Shown here: positions 1 through 9,028 of the stretch, one piece after another | Layout of the letters: every line of letters begins with the position of its first letter | Numbering within the stretch: the stretch's first letter is position 1 | Source of the DNA: Parasutterella excrementihominis YIT 11859 | GTDB lineage: Bacteria > Pseudomonadota > Gammaproteobacteria > Burkholderiales > Burkholderiaceae_F | NCBI RefSeq assembly: GCF_000205025.1 | Contig: NZ_GL883713.1 | Span: 1-44,714, forward strand | Direction: 5' to 3' | Length of the DNA stretch: 44,714 nucleotides | Notes under the pieces: model-generated | Seen by the model: only the letters and a program-made list of their open reading frames with translations | Databases searched by the model: none | What the model was told of the DNA's origin: nothing | Translations under genes and position numbers: made by a program

Positions 1-25
1 GTCAGATTAGCGGGCCTGTTAGCTT

Positions 26-922
26 CTATTTCTTGCCGTTCACAGAATGCGGCTTCTTCTGCATAATCAAAACCGCTACTAACTCGCTGGCAAGAAGTAC
101 CGCCATTCCGAAAATTGCCGACAAGCCCAATCGCTCATTAAAAAGCAGGACTCCAAACATTACCGCAAACGGCACGCCGGAAAATTGAAAGACACAATTA
201 AGTAACGTCGAGCCTCTACCCCAGCCTAGGGTGACACAAAACTGCTGAAGTACAGTAAAGAGCGCCAACAGAATAAAAATAGGATCGAGAAAACTTTTAT
301 AGGGTTTACTTTCTAACGGGAAAAGGACTGCCGCAGTGATACAGCACGTCAGCGAAAAATAAAAAATTGTTCTTTCACTAGGTTCCCCTCTTTTACCTAA
401 ACCCTTGAGAGAAAGACTTGCAAGTGAAAGGAACAATGCGCTCAGTAATGCGGCTGAAGAGTAGCCAAAACCAACCTCGCTAAAAGAAGGACGGTTAACA
501 AGAAGAACTCCGAAGAAGCCAAGAGGTATTAAAGGAAGAATCTTTAACCATACCGAACGCTTTTGATTGAAAGCATGCAAGCAGAAAAAGAGGCTAGTAA
601 ATAGCGGTGCCGTGTAGTACATCGTCTGAGCGTTGATAACCGGAATATTTTGTGCAGCTTCTATAAACAGAACAACTGCCCCGATACCGCATAAACAGCG
701 AATCGTTGTCAGAAGTGCGTTAGGAGTCTTAATGGAAACGTGAGAATGCTTAAGGAGCGAGTATGAAATTAAGGCCAGAGGAAAATACCGAACGAATAAA
801 ATTTGGGATAAACAGTATTCATTGTTAGCAACATTTAGACATGCGGTAATACTTGCTGCAAAAAAGCCGGAACAAATTACCAATAGGCTGTAAATTGGAT
901 TCGTATTCCGGCTTGGGTTCAT
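26..922 (-). CDS. EamA/DMT-family inner-membrane transporter
   Basis: The 298-residue protein is almost entirely hydrophobic, with about ten predicted membrane segments in two similar halves. This is the layout of the EamA branch of the drug/metabolite transporter superfamily, whose characterised members mostly export amino acids or other small metabolites. It ends in a basic tail. The ATG at 922 lies only 4 bases after the porin stop, so it is probably the last gene of the operon with the porin and the exported split-barrel protein. The ribosome binding site is weak, so translation may be coupled to the porin. The substrate cannot be read from sequence. It is one of four EamA genes in this window, each close to a LysR gene. 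Confidence 0.85.
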   Translation of the reverse strand: MNPSRNTNPIYSLLVICSGFFAASITACLNVANNEYCLSQILFVRYFPLALISYSLLKHSHVSIKTPNALLTTIRCLCGIGAVVLFIEAAQNIPVINAQTMYYTAPLFTSLFFCLHAFNQKRSVWLKILPLIPLGFFGVLLVNRPSFSEVGFGYSSAALLSALFLSLASLSLKGLGKRGEPSERTIFYFSLTCCITAAVLFPLESKPYKSFLDPIFILLALFTVLQQFCVTLGWGRGSTLLNCVFQFSGVPFAVMFGVLLFNERLGLSAIFGMAVLLASELVAVLIMQKKPHSVNGKK

Positions 923-926
923 ATTT

Positions 927-2015
927 TTAGAATTTATGATTCATACCTACAGCAAGCTGCCATGCGTTAACCATATTGGCGCGGAAAGGTAAACCGCTTG
1001 CTTTCAAAGAAGCAGTTCCGGAAAGCAACTTTCCGCCGTCAGCATAGCCGGCGAATCCGTACACGTAAGTTCTCTTGCTCAGAGGATACTCATAGGCAGC
1101 ATTGATGTTCCAAGAATTGTATTTATCTTCCATACCGGCCTTCTTGGCTTTTCCATCCAATTTACCCAAAAGCAACTTGCCTCCGAACTTTAACGTACCA
1201 CCAGCCAAAGGAGTTGCGCTTGAGAGAAGAATCACATGCTGTTTGCGTTTATTGTCCTGGGTTCCGTATTGATAACCGAAGAAGACTTTGGTCATCGAGA
1301 ACTTATAGGAACCGCCGGCAGAAATCACATAAGCCGGTTTAAGCGCTTCGGAAGACTTATTATCGAGAGTTTCAAAAATAAGCTCTGCATTTAACGGTCC
1401 CTTGTCATACATCGCCCCGATTCCGTAGTAATGATCGTTGTGAGACCACTTTTCGTCATCTGTTGTTGTACCGTTAGAGTACATGGCTTGGACTTTAAAG
1501 CCGTCAAAACTCGGAGAAACGTAGGCCAATGCGTTATTAACGCGGCTTTGGTTAAAGGTATAGCCAATAAAAGAGGCTACACCGTAACCGATTCCAAAGG
1601 GGCTCCACTTCGCCATATTGAAATCACCGGTACCTCCGCTAAGTGAAACCATTCTTCCGAAAGCAATCTTGCCAAACGGACCCGTTACATCTAAATAGCT
1701 CTGACGATTGAAGGCACCATTCTGTACAACACCGTCTTTGCTCCAAGTATTGAACTGAGCTCCTGTGTCCAAAAGGAAGCCCTGTTCCAAATCAAATCCG
1801 ACAGAATAGCCATTACCTAAATCTTCTCTGCCGCGAATGCCGATACGATTTCCCATTGAAAAACCGGATGTAAATTCCAGCATTGCATCCTGCCCTTTGA
1901 CTTTATAGCCGGTGACAGCTGCATCAATCACACCGTAGACCTGAACATTACTTTCTGCTGCATAAACCCCAGTCATGAGTAAAGCAGCCGCAGATAAAGC
2001 AAGAACTTTTTTCAT
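927..2015 (-). CDS. Gram-negative porin, beta-proteobacterial type
   Basis: An outer-membrane general porin of 362 residues, probably a trimeric 16-strand beta-barrel. It starts with a Sec signal peptide (MKKVLALSAAALLMTGVYA, then AESNVQVYG). The mature start VQVYGVIDA and the early GNRIGIRG and FGRM segments are typical of Burkholderiales porins. It ends in phenylalanine (GMNHKF), the usual BAM-recognised C-terminus. I chose the ATG at 2015 over a start 30 bases upstream because it begins the signal peptide and has a GAGGAC site in front. It lies between the exported split-barrel gene and an EamA gene on the same strand. A 10-bp hairpin sits just upstream in the intergenic gap. Pore selectivity is unknown. 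Confidence 0.93.
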   Translation of the reverse strand: MKKVLALSAAALLMTGVYAAESNVQVYGVIDAAVTGYKVKGQDAMLEFTSGFSMGNRIGIRGREDLGNGYSVGFDLEQGFLLDTGAQFNTWSKDGVVQNGAFNRQSYLDVTGPFGKIAFGRMVSLSGGTGDFNMAKWSPFGIGYGVASFIGYTFNQSRVNNALAYVSPSFDGFKVQAMYSNGTTTDDEKWSHNDHYYGIGAMYDKGPLNAELIFETLDNKSSEALKPAYVISAGGSYKFSMTKVFFGYQYGTQDNKRKQHVILLSSATPLAGGTLKFGGKLLLGKLDGKAKKAGMEDKYNSWNINAAYEYPLSKRTYVYGFAGYADGGKLLSGTASLKASGLPFRANMVNAWQLAVGMNHKF

Positions 2016-2037
2016 AACTTGTCCTCGTATTGTTCGA

Positions 2038-2061
2038 GGAGACAACGTATTCGTTGTCTCC
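2038..2061 (-). promoter_or_regulatory. Perfect 10-bp hairpin between split-barrel gene and porin
   Basis: GGAGACAACG, a 4-base loop and CGTTGTCTCC form a perfect stem in the 62-base gap between the 2078 stop and the porin start. No U-tract follows on the minus strand, so a classical terminator is unlikely. It could protect or process the mRNA so that the porin is made in a different amount from the gene upstream. Confidence 0.55.
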
Positions 2062-2077
2062 TATGTGGGTTTGAAGA

Positions 2078-3445
2078 TTAGTTCCAGGTCAGAGTGTGAC
2101 GTGTTGCGATACCGCACATATTATTAGGCTGGAGCATAAAGAAGCGGTTCCAGTTCGGCTGAACGCTAATGTAATTCTTGCCATTGGAGTCAACACCCGT
2201 GTATGTGATCATGTAACGATCCGGCATATCAGCAGCTTTGCTGGTATCTTCCCAATAAATTGCCTGACGTTTTCCGTTTGCTTCTTTTGCAAGTTTCTCT
2301 GCTTCAGCTTTGGTCAGCATCTTTCCGCCGCCGTTGTACATTTTCTCTATCTTTTCTAAAGCAGCAGGCAAAGGTTTGGCATTAGCTGCAGGTTTTGACT
2401 GTCCGAACACCTGTTCGTTTTTATAGGCCACTAAACGATTAATAATATTGTTCGGAGAAGAAGCTGGGTATTTTGCATCCAAGAACGGATATTCAGCACG
2501 GCCTTGTTTGCTCACGGTATATGCGCAGTTTGTATCTCTCAGTGCTTTTTGATATCCGGGAGCTTCTTCAAGTTTGAATCCGGGTTTGGAAGAATCAATA
2601 CCATAGTCGCCGTAGACAAAGGCGTTTTTGGGATTGACCATTAAAGGACGATAGAAGTAACCGATGATGATCATCTTCTTGGGATTCACGACGTAGACGT
2701 CTTCATAAGACATGAAATCGCGAATCGCATTTTCTTTCGCTTTTGCCAACTGCTGGGGATTCAGATTAGGATCGAAGTGCCAAAGGAGATTCCATTCTTT
2801 AATGGTCGTCAAGGACTTGCTCATAATGGCTTCAAGCTTCTTCAGAGCTTCAGCATCTTTCTTCGGATCTCCAGTATTGATCGATTTAGAAGTGATGACT
2901 TCTACCGGACCGTCAAACTGCACGCCATAGCTGTCGTAGTAGTTATAGCCATGATTTTTGATTTCATTTTCGCGAAGCTGCTTGACCCAAGCAACAGAAA
3001 CACCTGTTCCGGACTTGCTTGCTCTCAAGATCTTGCCGCTGTCTTTGGCAGTTGTTCCGTAGAAAACAAAAGTTCCTTTAGCCGGATCGTAATCTGTCGT
3101 CAACTCTGCAGTGATGTTTTCCGGTCTGTTGCCGTAAGAAGTCGCGATTGCGTACATATTTCTACCGCCGCCGATTTTCTTTCCGTCGAACGTGCTGGGA
3201 CCGGTATAAAGGAAATCAGCTGCCATATCTGCCAAAAGTTTTTTGCCTTCGGCTGTCTTGGTTAAGACAAATGCTCCAGAAGTTGCTTCACGCTTCTTAG
3301 TAGCACCGGAAATTTCCTGAACTTGGGGAGACGCAGTACTCACGGCTTGTGTTTTAGCAACTTCTTCTGCGAAGGACGAGCCGCAGGCCAAGGCCAAAGC
3401 AGAGGAAACTAGGATGGTTATTGGGGCTAAAGCAAAGGTCTTCAT
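2078..3445 (-). CDS. Exported pyridoxamine-5'-phosphate-oxidase-like (split-barrel) protein
   Basis: A 455-residue exported protein. It has a Sec signal peptide with likely cleavage after SFA (residues 24-26). Residues about 95-230 resemble the FMN-binding split barrel of the PNPOx-like superfamily: a GTFVFYGTTAKDSGKILRA strand pair, then VSVAWVKQ and a YGVQFDGPVEVI strand. The remaining ~220 residues form a second region I do not recognise, ending in a short segment with one Cys (NNMCGIA). The ATG at 3445 was chosen because it starts the signal peptide and has an AAGGAG site. It heads an operon with the porin and an EamA exporter and is divergent from a LysR gene that may control it. The bound cofactor and reaction are unknown; heme or flavin binding are both possible for this fold. 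Confidence 0.7.
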   Translation of the reverse strand: MKTFALAPITILVSSALALACGSSFAEEVAKTQAVSTASPQVQEISGATKKREATSGAFVLTKTAEGKKLLADMAADFLYTGPSTFDGKKIGGGRNMYAIATSYGNRPENITAELTTDYDPAKGTFVFYGTTAKDSGKILRASKSGTGVSVAWVKQLRENEIKNHGYNYYDSYGVQFDGPVEVITSKSINTGDPKKDAEALKKLEAIMSKSLTTIKEWNLLWHFDPNLNPQQLAKAKENAIRDFMSYEDVYVVNPKKMIIIGYFYRPLMVNPKNAFVYGDYGIDSSKPGFKLEEAPGYQKALRDTNCAYTVSKQGRAEYPFLDAKYPASSPNNIINRLVAYKNEQVFGQSKPAANAKPLPAALEKIEKMYNGGGKMLTKAEAEKLAKEANGKRQAIYWEDTSKAADMPDRYMITYTGVDSNGKNYISVQPNWNRFFMLQPNNMCGIATRHTLTWN

Positions 3446-3553
3446 ATATTCTCCTTGGTAGATGTGTCGGTACACCTCCTGATTCTATGAAGTTTGTTTA
3501 CAATTAGAAATAGCAAATAAATCAACCTTGGAATTGCGTTTTTTGTAAATTCG
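3446..3553. promoter_or_regulatory. Divergent promoter region, split-barrel/porin operon and LysR gene
   Basis: This 108-base gap between divergent starts must hold both promoters. The middle is AT-rich. I see no clear T-N11-A dyad, although LysR autoregulation here would be normal for the family. Confidence 0.5.
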
Positions 3554-4471
3554 ATGCCATCCAAAAAAGACCCTTTTAATTCGGATCATATTGATTTTCT
3601 GTTAACTATTGCGGATACCGGCGCGATCGGCAAAAGCGGAGAAAAATTTAATCTTTCTCCCTCTGCGGCGACACGACTGCTCGATCGGTATAGGGATTTT
3701 TTCGGCGATCCGCTGTTTGTTGTATCTAAAGGCGTTTTACTCCCCACCTCTTATTTTCACAACCTTAGACCCAAGCTCGAGAGTTTCTTGGAACTTGCTT
3801 CGACTATTCGTGAACGAGATTTCGATTTAAAACACTGCCGGCGCCACTTTAAATTCTCCTGCTCACCGGGTTTTGCTCCTTCTATGATGGCTTATGTTTT
3901 ACCGAGAATACTTTCCGAAGCTCCTGAATGTACCGTTGAACACGTCAGCATCGGAGAAAGTCCTATCTCAGTACTCATGAGCGGCGATATTGATCTTTTG
4001 ATCGGGAGAGCCGTCGGTCTTCCGCAACAAGCACATTACGCCGACCTAAAAACGGGACACCGCTGCTTATTGGTTAGGAAAGATCATCCGCTGATTTATA
4101 AAGACAAGATCACGGTTGATGACTTGACTCAGTACAAACGCGTTTCGTTATCTTCGGGACGCAAACAGGATTGGCGATCGCCGGACGATGAGATTTTTTC
4201 AGGAAGGAACAAAAATGAGTCCGTGTTTTTCAAAACCGACCGTGCGGACATGGCTTGGAAGGCTATTTCGGAATCCGATCTTATTTTGATTAGTACTGAA
4301 GAAAGCGCAAAAACCGCTTGCACCCTTTATCAGAACCTCACAATTGTCGATCTAGTCCCGCATCTCAAATTGAACAGTCCAAAGATGGCCATCATTTGGT
4401 CAGACAGTAAGCATAGGGATCCGGCTCACCAATGGTTTAGAAATCTTTTTTTGCAATGGAGACAAGATTGA
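3554..4471 (+). CDS. LysR-family transcriptional regulator
   Basis: A 305-residue cytoplasmic regulator. The N-terminal winged helix-turn-helix covers residues about 10-70 (FLLTIADTGAIGKSGEKF, then LSPSAATRLLDR). The periplasmic-binding-protein-like effector domain follows from about residue 95, including DIDLLIGRA and LLVRKDHPL, both usual in LysR proteins. It is transcribed divergently from the exported split-barrel/porin/EamA operon, the standard arrangement for a LysR protein and its target. No good Shine-Dalgarno site precedes the ATG. The effector is unknown; a small organic or amino acid would fit the context. Confidence 0.9.
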   Translation: MPSKKDPFNSDHIDFLLTIADTGAIGKSGEKFNLSPSAATRLLDRYRDFFGDPLFVVSKGVLLPTSYFHNLRPKLESFLELASTIRERDFDLKHCRRHFKFSCSPGFAPSMMAYVLPRILSEAPECTVEHVSIGESPISVLMSGDIDLLIGRAVGLPQQAHYADLKTGHRCLLVRKDHPLIYKDKITVDDLTQYKRVSLSSGRKQDWRSPDDEIFSGRNKNESVFFKTDRADMAWKAISESDLILISTEESAKTACTLYQNLTIVDLVPHLKLNSPKMAIIWSDSKHRDPAHQWFRNLFLQWRQD

Positions 4472-4627
4472 GAACGTCTGTTATCTTTTTACACTTAGAT
4501 GGATTATTCTCCCGCTGATTACAAAATTAACCAAATAAACGATTTCAAATAAAAGTGAAACAACCGGATTGAAAAGAACTCCTCCAATTTCATGTCTAAT
4601 CAACCCGGCTGCCCTTAGGTGGAAGAT

Positions 4628-6052
4628 TTATACGGACCTATAGTTTTGATACTTCTTGAATAGAGCCTCCATCTTGTTTGGATCGACCAAATTATTTACG
4701 TCGAATAGTTCTTCAATGACAGAGTCCGGAAGAACATTAGCTTTTTTAGCTGCTTCTTTGCACGTGATTCCTTCGTCGATCGCGATATGCGCAATCTTAG
4801 TTCCGATTTCATAACCGAAAAGAGCCGAAACCATTGTTGCTAACGAAGTCGACTTTTCGGTCATATCCAGACAGTGTTTCCGATTTGCGGTTATTCCTTT
4901 TATGCATTTGTCTGCGAAAACACGCATAGTTCTTGAAATCAGATCGGCACTTTCAATGAAGCTCTTAATCGGAATACCGGAAGATGTTCCAAGCTCAAGC
5001 CAGCCGGATAAAACGCCTGAAACCAGACCTGCGTGATTGGCACAAACACGATCAGTAGACAAAAAGACCATCTCGGGAATAACGGGATTTACCTTTCCCG
5101 GCATGATCGAAGACCCCGGTGCCACCGCCGGAAGGTTGATTTCTCCAAACCCGGCTCTCGGGCCCGAACCCAGCAGTCTGATGTCACGCGCAACTTTCCA
5201 AACTAACGTTGCGAGGGCTTGCAGATGTGCGTGTGCAATCACCAATCCGTCTGTTGCCATCATTCCATCATACAGATCTTCTTCTGTATGAATCGGACGG
5301 CCGCAAACCTCAGATAAGTGTTTATCAATCACGGCTCTGAATCCGGGCATACAGCCCATACCCGTGCCTACACAGGTTCCGCCGATACAGGATTGATTCC
5401 ATCTGGCTTGCTCTGTTTTAAGCCGTTTGACTAATCGTTCGGCGGCATGGGCAAAGGCGCCGAACTCTTGCCCGAGCGTCATCGGAACCGCGTCCTGCAA
5501 ACAGGTTCTTCCCATTTTTATGACGTCTGCGAATTCGTCTGCCTTGCTTCTTAAAACTTCGGCAAAATACTCCGAAGCTTTGATGACTTTACCCATTTCG
5601 TCATAAACAACCATTTCCTTGGCGCTCGGAATAAGGTCATTGGTTGACTGGCACATGTTCACGTGAGTGTTCGGGTGGATCGTTCCCTTCGCCTTATCTC
5701 CCGTCATCAATTCGTTAGCGCGGTGTGCGATAACTTCGTTGACGATCATGTTGGCAGGAGTGCCGGATCCTCTGTAAATGTTGACGACAAAGTTTCCTTT
5801 GAATTTTCCCTCGGCAACCTCCCAAGCTGCTTTTTCAATAAATTTGGCTTTTTCCGGATCTAAGGCCCCGATTTCTGCATTAGCACGAGCACAGGCGATC
5901 TTGCACAATGCAATTGCACGGATATATGAAGGATAGTTATCCAATGTCAGAGGACCCACATCGAATGCTTTTCTGTTCCTTTCCGAGACAATACCCCAGT
6001 AGGCCTCCTCAGGAAGCTCCATCTGGCCCAAACCATCATGTTCTAATCTCAT
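4628..6052 (-). CDS. Aspartase/fumarase-superfamily lyase (aspartate ammonia-lyase-like), paralogue 2
   Basis: A 474-residue cytoplasmic lyase of the aspartase/fumarase superfamily, which eliminates a group from a succinyl backbone to give fumarate. The flexible catalytic loop GSSIMPGKVNP is at about residues 313-323 and the HPNTHVNMCQSTND substrate loop at about 126-139. GRTCLQDAVPMTLGQEF matches aspartases, but Cys replaces the usual His or Gln after GRT. The N-terminal NIYRGSGTPANM segment differs from canonical aspartase (QGGAGTSVNM type). I chose the ATG at 6052 because MRLEHDGLG matches the family N-terminus; a TTG 18 bases upstream overlaps the previous gene. It starts 10 bases after the other paralogue and is probably the last gene of the Dcu operon. 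L-aspartate is the likely but unproven substrate. Confidence 0.85.
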   Translation of the reverse strand: MRLEHDGLGQMELPEEAYWGIVSERNRKAFDVGPLTLDNYPSYIRAIALCKIACARANAEIGALDPEKAKFIEKAAWEVAEGKFKGNFVVNIYRGSGTPANMIVNEVIAHRANELMTGDKAKGTIHPNTHVNMCQSTNDLIPSAKEMVVYDEMGKVIKASEYFAEVLRSKADEFADVIKMGRTCLQDAVPMTLGQEFGAFAHAAERLVKRLKTEQARWNQSCIGGTCVGTGMGCMPGFRAVIDKHLSEVCGRPIHTEEDLYDGMMATDGLVIAHAHLQALATLVWKVARDIRLLGSGPRAGFGEINLPAVAPGSSIMPGKVNPVIPEMVFLSTDRVCANHAGLVSGVLSGWLELGTSSGIPIKSFIESADLISRTMRVFADKCIKGITANRKHCLDMTEKSTSLATMVSALFGYEIGTKIAHIAIDEGITCKEAAKKANVLPDSVIEELFDVNNLVDPNKMEALFKKYQNYRSV

Positions 6053-6062
6053 ATTGCACCTA

Positions 6063-7517
6063 TTAATCAATTTTTCTTAAAGAAGAATATTTGCGGAACA
6101 TCTCGATAGTTTCTTTTCTATCGGCCAGCTTTCTGACATCAAATAACTCTTCTGCAATCTTCGGATCAATAAGCCCCTCCTCAAGGGCGACTTCTTTACA
6201 GGATTTCCCTTCATTGAATGCCTTATGGGCAATTTTTGTACCGATGGGGTATCCGTATAAGGCAGAAACCATCGTTGCCAGAGAGGTACTCATTTCAGCG
6301 TTCTTTCTAGCTAATTCGGCGTTAACCTGGATCCCCTTGATGCAAAGATCCGCGACCAGTCTGAATCCCTTTTCAATTAATTCGAGAGATTCCATAGCGC
6401 CAAGGAAACTACCGCAAGTACTCGAGCAAAGGTCCAAATCAGATTCATTTACCGTAAGAGTGGCCATCATGTCGTGGGAGATGACTTGCTGCATGATCTG
6501 CAGAAGCATTTCCGGCATGTAGGGGTTGATCTTTCCGGGCATGATGGAGGAGCCCGGAGCGATCGACGGAAGGATAAACTCTCCGATTCCAGTTCTCGGG
6601 CCGGAGCTGAAAATGTACAAATCATTTCCAATTCTGCCTCCCGCACAGGCGATACATTTCAAAACCCCAAGAAGGTAAATAAATGAGTCATTGTTTTGGG
6701 AGCCGTCAAACAAAGCGGAATCTTCGATTACTTCGTCCATATTCTTAGCCTGACGCATTTCAAAGCCGACAATATCACTGAGGTGCTTGTAGACGGCTTC
6801 GTTGTATCCGGGCATTTCACCCATACCGCTGCCGAGAACCGTTGCTCCAAGGATTGTTTCCTGATATTCCGGCAATAATTTCTCCAGCCTTTTACGATTT
6901 CTTTGGACCAGGGACTGCCAAGCAGCAAAAACTTGACCGAAAGTCATGGGAACAGCATCTTGCATACATGTTCTCCCCAGACGCGGGAGGTCTTTAAATT
7001 CGATCGCCTTTTCTTTAAGCGCATCCTCGAAATATTTAACGGATTCCACTGTCTTCTTAATCATCCGGTAAAGGACGATCGCTTCTGCAGCCGGGTAGGT
7101 ATCGTTGGAAGACTGGCACATGTTGACGTGCGTGTTCGGATGAACTTCATCGTAACCTTTGCGGCCCGTCAAAATTTCGTTAGCCCTGTTCGCGATGACT
7201 TCGTTAACGTTCATATTGACCCCGGTCCCATGGCTGCGCCAAATATTGACGGGGAATTGATCGGAGAGTTTTCCTGCGATGATCTCATCACAGGCTTGAG
7301 CGATTGCATCGGCTTTACGAGCTTCGAGAGCCTTGATTTCTTTATTGGCAAGCGCCGCGGCCTTTTTTACTTCAGCAACCGCTCGAATCACGTGAGGAAG
7401 TTCGTTGAAAGTATGATCCGTCACATCATAGTTTTGAGCGCATCGGACAGTTTGAATACCGTAGTAGGCTTCTTCCGGAACAGGAAGTTCGCCTAAGGCG
7501 TCTTTTTCTATACGCAT
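6063..7517 (-). CDS. Aspartate ammonia-lyase-like protein, paralogue 1
   Basis: A 484-residue member of the aspartase/fumarase superfamily. The N-terminus MRIEKDALGELPVPEEAYYGIQT is very close to known aspartases. The signature loop GSSIMPGKINP lies at residues 322-332, and HPNTHVNMCQSSND carries the substrate Ser/Asn residues. As in its neighbour, GRTC replaces GRTH or GRTQ, and the C4-side loop reads NIWRSHGTGVNMN. A good AAGGAG site precedes the ATG. It lies 11 bases after the Dcu transporter and 10 bases before a diverged paralogue, so transport and deamination are probably co-expressed. The expected reaction is L-aspartate to fumarate plus ammonia. The two paralogues may form mixed tetramers or use different amino-acid substrates. 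Confidence 0.87.
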   Translation of the reverse strand: MRIEKDALGELPVPEEAYYGIQTVRCAQNYDVTDHTFNELPHVIRAVAEVKKAAALANKEIKALEARKADAIAQACDEIIAGKLSDQFPVNIWRSHGTGVNMNVNEVIANRANEILTGRKGYDEVHPNTHVNMCQSSNDTYPAAEAIVLYRMIKKTVESVKYFEDALKEKAIEFKDLPRLGRTCMQDAVPMTFGQVFAAWQSLVQRNRKRLEKLLPEYQETILGATVLGSGMGEMPGYNEAVYKHLSDIVGFEMRQAKNMDEVIEDSALFDGSQNNDSFIYLLGVLKCIACAGGRIGNDLYIFSSGPRTGIGEFILPSIAPGSSIMPGKINPYMPEMLLQIMQQVISHDMMATLTVNESDLDLCSSTCGSFLGAMESLELIEKGFRLVADLCIKGIQVNAELARKNAEMSTSLATMVSALYGYPIGTKIAHKAFNEGKSCKEVALEEGLIDPKIAEELFDVRKLADRKETIEMFRKYSSLRKID

Positions 7518-7528
7518 GAATTAACTCC

Positions 7529-8845
7529 TTAGAACACGAAATAGGAAATAACAAGACCGAATAAAATCGAGCTGATACATGTCACAAAACCGGGCAACTG
7601 GAAGCTGTGGTTCAAGACATAGCGGCCGATTTTTGTCGTCCCGGATCTATCAAAAGTGATGGCTGAAATAGCACTGCCCGTTGCCGGGAAGAAGAACAGT
7701 CCGTTTACGGCGGGCGCAAATGCCACCAAGGAGCCCAGCGGCAGCCCTAAGGAAACACCGATCGGCACGATGGATCTGGTTGTCGCACCTTGGCTAAGAA
7801 GAAGAGCGGACATCACGAAAATCATCACTGCAAAGAGGATTGGGTACTCTCTTACAATTCCGCCGAGACTGTCAATAACAAAAGCCTTGTGTGCTAAGAA
7901 AAACGTATCCGTCATCCATGCGATACCGAAAATTGCGATTACGCCTGTCATACCGGCGGAGAAAACGCTGCTCTTAGCGATTTTTCCAGGCTGTAATTTG
8001 CAGGTAAATACCATGATGAAGGATGTTAGAAAGGCAATGATTTCAATCGCATTGGGAATTGACAGATAAGAGACTTTTCCTCCGACATTCCAACTGGGCA
8101 TCAATGCCTTGACGCTTCCCAAAAGGACAATGAAGAAGACGCCTAATGCGAATAACGTTACGGAAAGGACGGCTTCCTTCGTCGGTTTGTAATTTTTAGA
8201 TTCCCCGGAACCAAAGGTAATATCTCCGTTTTTGACGAGCTTTAAGAACTCAGGATCTTTTTCGAGTTCAAGTCCTTTTTTATAAACACTCAAAGCTCCG
8301 ACAATAATTCCCAGGAAAATAGCCGGGAACAGAACCATCATAATTTGTCCGAGGCTTACGCCGTGAGCGGCCAAAACAGCCAGCAGAGCTGCCGTGGAGG
8401 CAGAAACCGGACTCGCGGAAATTCCATGCTGACTTGCCACCAGCGCGATTGACATTGGTCTTTCCACTCTTATCTTTGCTTCCAGAGCAACTTCACAGAT
8501 AACGGGATAGACGGCCAGAGCCACATAACTCGTACCGGTGAAGACTGTAAACAAAAATGTGACGATAGGCGCCATGAAAGTAATTCTGTCAGGGCGACTG
8601 CGAAGAACTTTTTCTGCAAGATGGACGAGCAAATCCAACCCGCCGGCGACCTGAAGCGTCGCCGCCATGGAAGAGACTGCGATGATGATAAGCAGAACGT
8701 TGACAGGCGGAGAAGCCGGTTTTAATCCGAAGACAAAGACCAAAATAAATAGTCCGACACCTCCGGCAAAACCCATAGTCACACCGCTCTTTCTGGCGCC
8801 TAGCATGATACAGGCCAGAATAATCAGGGCTTGAATCCAGATCAT
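7529..8845 (-). CDS. dcuA: Anaerobic C4-dicarboxylate transporter, DcuA/DcuB family
   Basis: A 438-residue inner-membrane carrier with 10-12 hydrophobic segments. The pattern follows E. coli DcuA: a GFAGG motif near the start, MAATLQVAGGLDLLVHLAEK, then RITFMAPIVTFLFTVFTGT, a SASPVSASTAAL segment, a central charged loop (residues about 205-230) and GTTKIGRYVLNHSF near the end. Dcu proteins exchange aspartate, fumarate or malate for succinate across the inner membrane under anaerobic conditions. The ATG at 8845 was chosen over a TTG 33 bases upstream because it has a GGAG site and fits the family length. It heads the operon with two aspartase-like lyases and is divergent from a LysR gene. A paralogue at 16263 is interrupted. 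Confidence 0.9.
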   Translation of the reverse strand: MIWIQALIILACIMLGARKSGVTMGFAGGVGLFILVFVFGLKPASPPVNVLLIIIAVSSMAATLQVAGGLDLLVHLAEKVLRSRPDRITFMAPIVTFLFTVFTGTSYVALAVYPVICEVALEAKIRVERPMSIALVASQHGISASPVSASTAALLAVLAAHGVSLGQIMMVLFPAIFLGIIVGALSVYKKGLELEKDPEFLKLVKNGDITFGSGESKNYKPTKEAVLSVTLFALGVFFIVLLGSVKALMPSWNVGGKVSYLSIPNAIEIIAFLTSFIMVFTCKLQPGKIAKSSVFSAGMTGVIAIFGIAWMTDTFFLAHKAFVIDSLGGIVREYPILFAVMIFVMSALLLSQGATTRSIVPIGVSLGLPLGSLVAFAPAVNGLFFFPATGSAISAITFDRSGTTKIGRYVLNHSFQLPGFVTCISSILFGLVISYFVF

Positions 8846-9028
8846 AAGATTTCTCCAGGAATTTAAGGATTGATCCAAAAGGATCTTTTTTATCTTTGAG
8901 CCGAACTCGGATAGACTGAGACAATCCCAACTTAAATTAATATTTAGTATGCGTTAAACTCAGGTTGGATATCCGGACGGTAATTCCGTGAAAAAATTAA
9001 TAAACCCACCTTTACCGCGGAGGACTCT
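8846..9028. promoter_or_regulatory. Divergent promoter region, dcu-lyase operon and LysR gene
   Basis: This 183-base gap holds both promoters. The middle contains an AT-rich dyad (TAAAT, four bases, ATTTA, near 8936-8950) and distant CCAAC/GTTGG arms, possible LysR contacts. Close to the transporter start, GATCC-aaaa-GGATC at 8872-8885 can form a small hairpin in the operon leader. Confidence 0.45.

Noticed and set aside
2777-3265. Plus-strand open frame of 162 codons
   Set aside because: It is antisense to the exported split-barrel gene, has no family resemblance and no ribosome binding site.
6903-7496. Plus-strand open frame of 197 codons
   Set aside because: It is antisense to the aspartase-like gene, whose motifs are unmistakable; a shadow frame.
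8872-8891. GATCC-aaaa-GGATC hairpin with T6 as plus-strand terminator
   Set aside because: It lies in the leader of the minus-strand dcu operon, with no plus-strand gene ahead of it, and the stem has only five pairs.
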